Of a stretch of DNA of 64,000 nt, positions 58,505 to 64,000 are shown piece by piece. The stretch's first letter is position 1. Each line of letters starts with the position of its first letter. The position numbers were made by a program, and so were the translations under genes. The notes beneath the pieces were generated by a model. That model was given only the letters and a program-made list of their open reading frames with translations. It did not search any database and was not told the origin of the DNA. The stretch spans positions 7,546,001 to 7,610,000 of the forward strand of contig NZ_CP029189.1 of assembly GCF_008642275.1 (NCBI RefSeq). Direction: 5' to 3'. This stretch comes from Streptomyces venezuelae. GTDB lineage: Bacteria; Actinomycetota; Actinomycetes; Streptomycetales; Streptomycetaceae.

Positions 58505-59377
58505 TCAGGACGGCGGGAGCTCGCGCAGGCGGCCCTCCCCGACGAGGGCGACACCACCGCCGACACACACCGAGCGGATGGCGTGGCCGTGCCCGTCGGC
58601 GCTCACCGTCATCGTGCTGGGGCGCCCGGTGAAGCGGCCCTGGCGCAGCAGGGTCCGCTCTCCGGCGCCGATCCGGCCGTGGCTGCGCAGGCATGCGGCG
58701 GCGCACCCCGCACCGCTCCCGGTGGCGACGTCCTCCAGCAAACCGTCGTTGGTCCAGTGCCTGCCCTCCATGGCCGTCGCGTCCAGCAGGTAGGCGAACT
58801 CGGCGCCCAGCCGGGCCAGGGGCGCGTCGAGCGGTTCCGTGACGCGGGCGCGGGCGAGCGCGCCGCCGCGTACGGGCAGGACCAGGTAGCGCAGGCCCGT
58901 GGAGATCACCTCCGGGGGCAGGCCGGGGTCCAGGTCAGCGGGGCCGAGGCCGAACAGGGCGGCCAGGCCGCCGGGGTCGGGGCGGCCGAGGAAGGCGGCG
59001 GGGCCCTGGTCGAGGAGGCTCGTGTACCGGCCGGGACCGCGGCGTTCGGTGGCGACCTCCACCGGGCGGCCGGGCAGGCGCAGGGTCCAGAGCTCGCGGT
59101 CCGCCGTGCCGTGGAGGGCGTGCAGCACCGCGGCCGCGCCGATCAGGGGGTGCCCGGCGAAGTCCAGCTCGCCGTCGAGGTCGAAGACGCGCGCCCGCCA
59201 GGTGCGCGGCTGCCCGGATGAGCCGTCGCGCAGGAGGAAGACGGACTCGAAGTGCCGCAGTTCCCGGGTGATCGACCGCATCTGGGCGCCGGTCAGCGGA
59301 TCGGCGTCGGGGAAGACCGCGAGGCTGTTGCCGCTGTAGGGGCGGTCGGTGAAGACGTCGACGTGGTGGTAGCGCAT
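58505..59377 (-). CDS. PhzF-family isomerase, second copy
   Basis: A 290-residue PhzF-fold protein. It starts with VDVFTDRPYSGNSLAVF. The catalytic glutamate position is in LRHFESVFLL, and pocket segments are DLDGELDFAGHPLIGAA and DVATGSGAGCAAACL. It is clearly divergent from the PhzF protein at 8135-9004, so the two are not a recent duplication. Substrate unknown and no phenazine genes flank it. TAGCGT lies seven bases before the ATG. The stretch 59378-59709 downstream of its start holds no gene that I can support. Confidence 0.82.
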   Translation of the reverse strand: MRYHHVDVFTDRPYSGNSLAVFPDADPLTGAQMRSITRELRHFESVFLLRDGSSGQPRTWRARVFDLDGELDFAGHPLIGAAAVLHALHGTADRELWTLRLPGRPVEVATERRGPGRYTSLLDQGPAAFLGRPDPGGLAALFGLGPADLDPGLPPEVISTGLRYLVLPVRGGALARARVTEPLDAPLARLGAEFAYLLDATAMEGRHWTNDGLLEDVATGSGAGCAAACLRSHGRIGAGERTLLRQGRFTGRPSTMTVSADGHGHAIRSVCVGGGVALVGEGRLRELPPS

Positions 59378-59709
59378 GGCGGCGACGCTACCGGGACGGA
59401 TGCCGCATGCGGCGGGAACGAAAGCCCGCCGTGACGCTGGGGGAGGGCCGGTTCACCGAGCCGCCGTACCCGGGCGCGTGCGGTCCGCCCTACGGACCCC
59501 GTTCGCGATGGTTTCAGGCGGCGGGCCGCCGCCGCGCAGGGCTCGTACGCGCATTCCACCGTCCAGGAACGGGAGAACGCCTTCACCACGGCGCCGGACT
59601 CCGTCCGGTTCCCGAATACGGGCCTCGTCCCGCTCACTTGTCGTCACTCCCCGATAACGCGGCTGCTCCGTAAGCTCCGCTGCGCGGGGCGGCTCCCGGC
59701 CGGGCGGCC

Positions 59710-60033
59710 TCATGGGACACGGGAACCGCCGGCCCGGGCGGGGGCCCTTTCCACGCGGCGGTTGTGGCGGCGGCGGATCACTTCCCAAGGAGGTGCCACC
59801 ACCGCGTAGAAGAGGGCGATGCACGCCCACATCGGCAGCATGTGCAGGAGTACCACCACGCTCGCGCCCCAAATCGACCAGCAGAGCAGGTCCATCCACA
59901 CGGGAACACGCGGGATGGTGTGGAATATCGGAGGAATGGGCCGGTCCCGATTCGCTTTCGACGCGTAGGTGATATAGGCAATTCCGGTGACCGCCGGAAT
60001 GATGACGGCGGCGATGAAGGTCACGACGCGCAT
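59710..60033 (-). CDS. Small membrane protein of unknown function
   Basis: A 107-residue protein with two or three hydrophobic segments (VVTFIAAVIIPAVTGIAYITY, MDLLCWSIWGASVVVLLHML, WACIALFYAVVAPPW) and a basic C-terminal tail (RRRHNRRVERAPARAG) that should face the cytoplasm. GGAG precedes the ATG. Codon use is less GC-biased than in its neighbours, with several A- or T-ending codons. Function unknown; it stands alone between the PhzF gene and the divergent TAXI gene. Confidence 0.65.
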   Translation of the reverse strand: MRVVTFIAAVIIPAVTGIAYITYASKANRDRPIPPIFHTIPRVPVWMDLLCWSIWGASVVVLLHMLPMWACIALFYAVVAPPWEVIRRRHNRRVERAPARAGGSRVP

Positions 60034-60163
60034 CGGAGTCTCCTGCCTCTACGGTCCCGCGCGGTCCGAGGGAATTCCTTTCCAGGGAAACCGGTCGGCA
60101 GGAAGCGCGTCACGACCCGAAATTCCGGGGCTTGACATCGGGGCGATCCCTTAGGATTCCGCC

Positions 60164-61189
60164 GTGACCAGCGCAGAAACGACCAGGCGGCGGGTGCTGG
60201 GCGCCGGCCTCGGTGCCCTGGCGGCGGTGTCGGCCGGCTGCTCGGGGAACTCCGGACCGGTACGGCGGCTGCGCCTCGCCACGGGACCCGAGGGCGGCCC
60301 GTACAACGCCTTCGGGCAGGCCCTCGCACAGGCCGTCGCCGCGAGCGGCCACCGGATCGAGATCGTCCCGGTGAGCACCGCGGCCAGCGTGGACAACCTG
60401 CGCCGACTGGCCGACGGCTCCGTCGAGCTCGCCCTGGCCATGGGGGACGTGGCCGGGGACGCGGTGCTGGGGCGGGAGCCGTTCCCCCGGCCGACGGCCG
60501 CGACGGCCCTGGCCAGGGTCTACGTGAACTACACGCATCTGCTCGTCCCGGCGGACGGGCCGGTGCGCTCGGTGGGCGATCTCGCTGGGCGCCCCGTCGC
60601 CGTGGGTGCGCCGGGCTCCGGGGTACAGGTGGTTGCGGAACGGCTCCTGCGGGCGGCAGGCCTGAGCGGCGCCCCCGTATCCGCCTCCGCACCCACGCCC
60701 GCCCCCGCCCCCGCGCCCACGCCCGTACCCGTCCCGACGGCGGACGAGCGGCAGTTGGGCCTCGCCGCTTCCGTGGACGCCCTGCGTGAGGGCTCGGTCG
60801 CCGCGCTGTTCTGGTCCGGCGGGGTGCCCACCCCGGCCCTGGCCGACCTGGCGCGCGAGCTGCCGCTGCGCTTCCTGCCGCTCGACGCCCAGGCCGGCGT
60901 GCTGCGCGAGCGCTACGGCCCCGTCTACTCGCCGGTCACGCTCCCGGCCGGGGTGTACGGGCTGACGGAGCCGGTGGGAACCATCGGAGTCGGCAACTAT
61001 CTCCTGGCGCGGGCCGACGTACCGCAGGGCGTGGTACGTGACCTGCTGCAGGTGGTGTTCGACCGCTGGCGGGACCTGCTGCGGGAGGTGACGGCCGGGG
61101 CCCGGCTGGAGCCCCGCTTCGCCATCTCGACCGGCGAGGTGCCGCTCCACCCGGGAGCGGTGACTTATTACCGGTCGGTGTACGGCTGA
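60164..61189 (+). CDS. TAXI-family solute-binding lipoprotein
   Basis: A 341-residue binding protein of the TRAP-associated extracytoplasmic immunogenic (TAXI) family, which captures small organic acids such as glutamate. The signal combines a twin-arginine motif and a lipobox (TRRRVLGAGLGALAAVSAGC). The family start is RLATGPEGGPYNAFGQALAQ. Later segments are YVNYTHLLVPADGPVRSVGDL and VYGLTEPVGTIGVGNYLLA. A Pro/Ala run (APTPAPAPAPTPVPVPT) interrupts the ligand domain near residue 180. TAGGAT lies six bases before the GTG. It ends four bases from the end of the convergent sensor kinase gene. No TRAP membrane subunits are in the window. Confidence 0.88.
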   Translation: MTSAETTRRRVLGAGLGALAAVSAGCSGNSGPVRRLRLATGPEGGPYNAFGQALAQAVAASGHRIEIVPVSTAASVDNLRRLADGSVELALAMGDVAGDAVLGREPFPRPTAATALARVYVNYTHLLVPADGPVRSVGDLAGRPVAVGAPGSGVQVVAERLLRAAGLSGAPVSASAPTPAPAPAPTPVPVPTADERQLGLAASVDALREGSVAALFWSGGVPTPALADLARELPLRFLPLDAQAGVLRERYGPVYSPVTLPAGVYGLTEPVGTIGVGNYLLARADVPQGVVRDLLQVVFDRWRDLLREVTAGARLEPRFAISTGEVPLHPGAVTYYRSVYG

Positions 61190-61193
61190 GACC

Positions 61194-62639
61194 TCACCCG
61201 GTAGACGGGGACGGCAGCCGGAGCTCCACCACGAGCCCGTGCGGATCGTTGCCCCGGACGTCGAGCCGGCCGCCGCTGAGCCGGGCGATCTCGTCCGCGA
61301 TGGCCAGCCCCAGCCCGCTGCCCGGCACGTTCTGGTGTTCCGGGGAGCGTGCGAACCGGCGCAGCAGCAGCGGGAGTTGCTCGTCCGGCACACCCGGGCC
61401 GTCGTCCTCGACCCGTACGACGACGGCAGCGCTCCCGTCGGCCGCGTGCGTGGCGCGCACCTCGACGCGGCCGCCGCGCGGGACGAACTTCACCGCGTTG
61501 TCGAGGAGCGCGTCGAGGACCCGGCCCGCCGCGTCGGGCAGGGCGCGCGCCCGCAGACCCCCCGCGAGGCCGGCGGCCACGAGTTCCACCCCCGCGGCGC
61601 GGAAGACCGGCGTCCAGGCCGTCACCCGGTCCCGTACCGCGCGCGACACGTCCTCGTCGGCCGGCTCCGCCGTGCCCGACTCCACGCGGGCCAGCGCCAG
61701 GAGGCCGTCGAGCAGCTCCTCCAGACGCTCCGCCTCGTCCAGGGCGCGGCCGTGCTCGGCCAGGCCCGGCCCGGGCACGATGTGCGGTTCGACGTTCTCC
61801 AGCTGCAGCACCAGGGTGGCCAGTGGATTGCGCAGCTGGTGGGAGGCATCGGCGACGAAGTCTCGCTGGCGGCCGATGGAGTCGGCCACCGCCTCCGCCA
61901 TGGTGTTGAAGTGCCGCCGCAGATGGCGCAGTTCCGGCGGGCCCGTGTCGGACACGGCCCGCGCCTGCAGGCTGCCCGCGGTCAGCCGCCCGACGGCCCG
62001 GTCCAGGTCCAGTACCGGGCGCATCAGCCAGCGCGTGATCCCGGCGGCGACCAGAGCGGCTGCCGCGAAGGCGCCGAGCGCGCCGGCGGAGATGAGCGAC
62101 CAGCGGATGGTCACGTCCCGGCGGGCTGCCGCGGTGGGGACGGCCATCAGGACCGCCCCGCTCACCCGCTCGTCCCGGCCCACCGGTTCGGCCAGCACGG
62201 CGGTGCGCGGTCCCCAGGGGCGAAGCGCGGGCAGCCGGTCGGTCGAGCGGCCGGTGAGGGCCCGGCGGCGGGCGTCCGCCCCCTCGGAGGGGCCGGCCCG
62301 GCCGCGCGGGGCGGCATCGGCGCCGGTGGCCGCGTCCGCGGCGGCCTCCGCCGCCGGTCCGGTCCCGGCCCGGGCCACCGTGGTTCCCGCGGAGTCGACC
62401 ACGACCACCCCGGCCCCGTACAGCTGGGCGTAGCGGCCGATCTCGGCCGAGAGCTCCGCCCGGTCGGCGGCGGTACGCATCCGGTCGGCGAGATCGGCGA
62501 ACCGTACGGCCTCCGAGCGCCGCTGCAGGAGCAGGTGCTCGGTGCGCCCGCGCGCGTAGGCATCGGCCAGGGGAATGCAGAGCAGCAGCGCCGCCGCCCC
62601 CATGAGCACCATCAGCACCGCCAGCAGTCGGCGCCTCAC
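61194..62639 (-). CDS. Sensor histidine kinase (TctE/EnvZ-like)
   Basis: A 481-residue classical kinase. Two membrane helices (residues about 5-27 and 185-205) flank an extracytoplasmic sensor of about 155 residues. HAMP, HisKA and HATPase domains follow. The phospho-accepting histidine is in DASHQLRNPLATL, the N box in LLDNAVKFVP, and the G boxes in EDDGPGVPDEQ and GSGLGLAIAD. Its start overlaps the regulator's stop by four bases (ATGA). TctE-type kinases elsewhere control uptake of carboxylates, and the convergent TAXI gene suggests the same logic here. Confidence 0.92.
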   Translation of the reverse strand: MRRRLLAVLMVLMGAAALLLCIPLADAYARGRTEHLLLQRRSEAVRFADLADRMRTAADRAELSAEIGRYAQLYGAGVVVVDSAGTTVARAGTGPAAEAAADAATGADAAPRGRAGPSEGADARRRALTGRSTDRLPALRPWGPRTAVLAEPVGRDERVSGAVLMAVPTAAARRDVTIRWSLISAGALGAFAAAALVAAGITRWLMRPVLDLDRAVGRLTAGSLQARAVSDTGPPELRHLRRHFNTMAEAVADSIGRQRDFVADASHQLRNPLATLVLQLENVEPHIVPGPGLAEHGRALDEAERLEELLDGLLALARVESGTAEPADEDVSRAVRDRVTAWTPVFRAAGVELVAAGLAGGLRARALPDAAGRVLDALLDNAVKFVPRGGRVEVRATHAADGSAAVVVRVEDDGPGVPDEQLPLLLRRFARSPEHQNVPGSGLGLAIADEIARLSGGRLDVRGNDPHGLVVELRLPSPSTG

Positions 62640-63361
62640 CGCTCTCCGCCCCGCGCGTCCGGGGCGTCCGCGGCGTCCGGGGCGGGGATCCCGAGCTGGT
62701 AGCCGAAGCCCCGGACGGTGCGCACCAGGCCGGAGCGGCCCGTCTTGGCACGGATGCCCGCCACGTGGACGTCCAGGGAGCGGGAGGCCGCGAGGAAGGC
62801 GTCACCCCAGATCCGGTCCAGGATCACCTCGCGGGAGTGCACCTCGTCCGGACGGGCGGCAAGGAAGGCGAGCACGTCGAACTCGCGTCGGGTCAGGCGC
62901 ACTCCGGCGCCCGCCACGGTGACGGTCCGGCCGGCGAGGTCCACCTCGACGTCGCCGGCGCGCACGGGCCGCGCCCCGGTCGCGGCGGGGTCCGGACGGC
63001 CCGGGTGCGGGTCCGTCCGGCGCCGTACGGAGTCGATCCGGGCCATCAGCTCGGCCATCCGGAACGGCTTGACCACGTAGTCGTCGGCCCCCGCCCGCAG
63101 CCCCTGCACGATGTCACGCTCCTCGCAGCGCGCCGTCACCACGATCAGCGGCGCGTCGCAGACGGTCCGCAGCCGCCGCAGCAGCTCCAGCCCGTCGAGG
63201 TCGGGAAGGCCCAGGTCGAGCAGGACGAACTCGGCTTCGCGGACGTGCCGCAGGGCGTCCAGGGCGCGCCCGACCCGCCGGACGGTGTGTCCGCGCTGGG
63301 CGAGGGCCGTGCCGAGTGCCTGGGCCATGCGATCGTCGTCCTCGACGAGCAGCGCGTGCAT
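62636..63361 (-). CDS. OmpR-family response regulator
   Basis: A 241-residue response regulator. The receiver has VEDDDRM (acidic pair), LLDLGLPDLDG (phospho-acceptor), TARCEERDI (Thr) and VVKPF (Lys). The winged-helix output domain includes LTRREFDVLAFLAARP and SLDVHVAGIRAKTG then VRTVRGFGYQL. It forms an operon with the overlapping kinase gene and is probably its partner. The adjacent TAXI binding-protein gene and the partly visible MFS transporter are the likely targets by position. Confidence 0.93.
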   Translation of the reverse strand: MHALLVEDDDRMAQALGTALAQRGHTVRRVGRALDALRHVREAEFVLLDLGLPDLDGLELLRRLRTVCDAPLIVVTARCEERDIVQGLRAGADDYVVKPFRMAELMARIDSVRRRTDPHPGRPDPAATGARPVRAGDVEVDLAGRTVTVAGAGVRLTRREFDVLAFLAARPDEVHSREVILDRIWGDAFLAASRSLDVHVAGIRAKTGRSGLVRTVRGFGYQLGIPAPDAADAPDARGGER

Positions 63362-63447
63362 AGACGGTCCCTCACGACGCGTGTCCGGATCTCCGTTCCC
63401 CGGCGCAGCAGCTTACGGGAGCCGGCGCGCCGGGCCACCCGGGCGGA

Positions 63448-64000
63448 TCAGCGGGCCGCCTCGGCGGGTGCCGCCGGCCGCTCGCGCCCGGGCTCGCCGT
63501 CGGCCTCGGCCTCCGCGCGGCTCAGCGCGGCATTGCGGGTGTCCGGCATGAGCACGTACGTCACGAGGGAGATCAGCGCGCATCCGGAGACGTACCAGAA
63601 GAACATGGTCTCGTGCCCACTGTTCTTGAACCACAGCGCCACGTACTCCGCCGTGCCGCCGAAGAGCGCGTTGGCGATCGCGTACGGCAGCGCCACGCCC
63701 AGGGCCCGCACCCGGGTCGGGAAGAGCTCGGCCTTCACCGCCGCGTTGATGGACGTGTAGCCGGTGACGATGACCAGGGCCAGCAGGGACAGTCCGAGGG
63801 CGGCCCCGTACGAGGACGCCGATCCGAGGGCGGTCATGATCGGGTACGTGCCGACGGTGCAGCCCACCGCGAAGGTGATCAGCAGCGGCCGGCGGCCGAT
63901 CCGGTCGGACAGCATGCCGGCGAAGGGCTGCAGTACGGCGAAGAGGGCCAACGCCGTGAAGCTGACGAGCGTGGCGGTGGTCTTCTCCATGCCCGCGCTG
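63448..64000 (-). CDS. MFS transporter, metabolite:H+ symporter type (cut by window edge)
   Basis: The C-terminal part (at least 180 residues) of a major facilitator. It has about five hydrophobic segments and the inter-domain signature GMLSDRIGRRPLL. The sequence resembles the MHS family (proline/betaine, alpha-ketoglutarate or citrate permeases): YTSINAAVKAELFPTRVRALG and NALFGGTAEYVALWFKNSG. The frame is open to the end of the window, and the apparent start inside it is internal. The C-terminal tail is Ala/Glu-rich. It lies upstream of the two-component genes on the same strand. Confidence 0.85.
   Translation of the reverse strand, partial: SAGMEKTTATLVSFTALALFAVLQPFAGMLSDRIGRRPLLITFAVGCTVGTYPIMTALGSASSYGAALGLSLLALVIVTGYTSINAAVKAELFPTRVRALGVALPYAIANALFGGTAEYVALWFKNSGHETMFFWYVSGCALISLVTYVLMPDTRNAALSRAEAEADGEPGRERPAAPAEAAR

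Noticed and set aside
59453..59637. Minus-strand frame with high third-position GC in the gap after the second PhzF gene
   Set aside because: Codon bias fades halfway, no family or ribosome site is recognised, and the product has no plausible end.
60132..60157. TTGACA and TAGGAT as a standard promoter of the TAXI gene
   Set aside because: The spacing is only 14 bases, too short for a normal sigma-70 promoter; only the -10 box is kept as a suggestion.
1..64000. CRISPR arrays, prophage modules or intact insertion sequences
   Set aside because: No regularly spaced repeats with unique spacers, no phage structural or integrase genes and no transposase seen.

Overview
The window looks like chromosomal DNA of a Streptomyces or a close relative. 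GC content is very high, with G or C at nearly every third codon position. GTG and TTG starts are common and many genes have Tat-type or lipoprotein export signals. A rodlin gene (an aerial-hypha surface protein), many one- and two-component regulators, and families such as DUF6204 and DUF4360 point the same way. I see no prophage, integrated plasmid, CRISPR array or intact transposase. The two ends cut genes: the C-terminus of an aromatic-ring FAD monooxygenase on the left and an MFS transporter on the right.

Left third (1-24 kb). This part holds a secreted von Willebrand A protein and its partner, a membrane D-Ala-D-Ala carboxypeptidase with a long acidic repeat region, an acyltransferase, a lipoprotein, a PhzF-like isomerase, and VOC and GNAT proteins. 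A deletion has fused a YCII (DGPF) gene to the tail of an ECF sigma factor, leaving a pseudogene. Next come an AMP ligase, a methyltransferase, the rodlin and a haem-fold protein of the tryptophan 2,3-dioxygenase superfamily. A cyanate-detoxification locus (carbonic anhydrase plus cyanase, with a divergent LysR regulator) follows, then a DUF4360 protein, a degenerate receiver domain, and a 1169-residue secreted protein that joins an M4 and an M28 metallopeptidase, divergent from a LysR regulator.

Middle (24-48 kb). This part holds methyltransferase, antitoxin-like and hypothetical genes; a serine-hydrolase-like protein that has lost its catalytic lysine; a PIG-V-type glycosyltransferase; an ECF sigma operon; initiator tRNA-fMet; and a cold-shock gene. 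A SoxR regulator faces an MFS pump across an apparent SoxR box. A two-component system is linked to an ABC exporter. RNase HI and a GH16 enzyme overlap tail to tail. A lipoprotein gene leads into two tandem Ser/Thr kinases that carry periplasmic-binding-protein sensor domains behind internal Tat-like motifs. A YrdC/Sua5 protein, the remnant of a PAP2 phosphatase and a PAS-GAF-SpoIIE phosphatase follow.

Right third (48-64 kb). This part holds an orphan AbiEii nucleotidyltransferase, a Tat-exported propeller-amidohydrolase and a kinase-like phosphotransferase. The highlight is a two-gene, translationally coupled operon encoding a cyclodipeptide synthase and a P450. Both resemble, along their whole lengths, the Mycobacterium tuberculosis mycocyclosin pair Rv2275 and CYP121 (comparison from memory). 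Several P450 substrate-contact positions differ, so the product may be mycocyclosin or a variant. The remainder is an endonuclease/exonuclease/phosphatase-family enzyme, an intact serine hydrolase, a second PhzF protein, a TAXI-type binding protein convergent with a TctDE-like two-component system, and the truncated transporter.

Two features recur across the window. More than fifteen genes have a -10-like hexamer only 6-7 bases before the start codon, suggesting leaderless transcripts. Several gaps between convergent genes hold short tandem repeats or strong hairpins.
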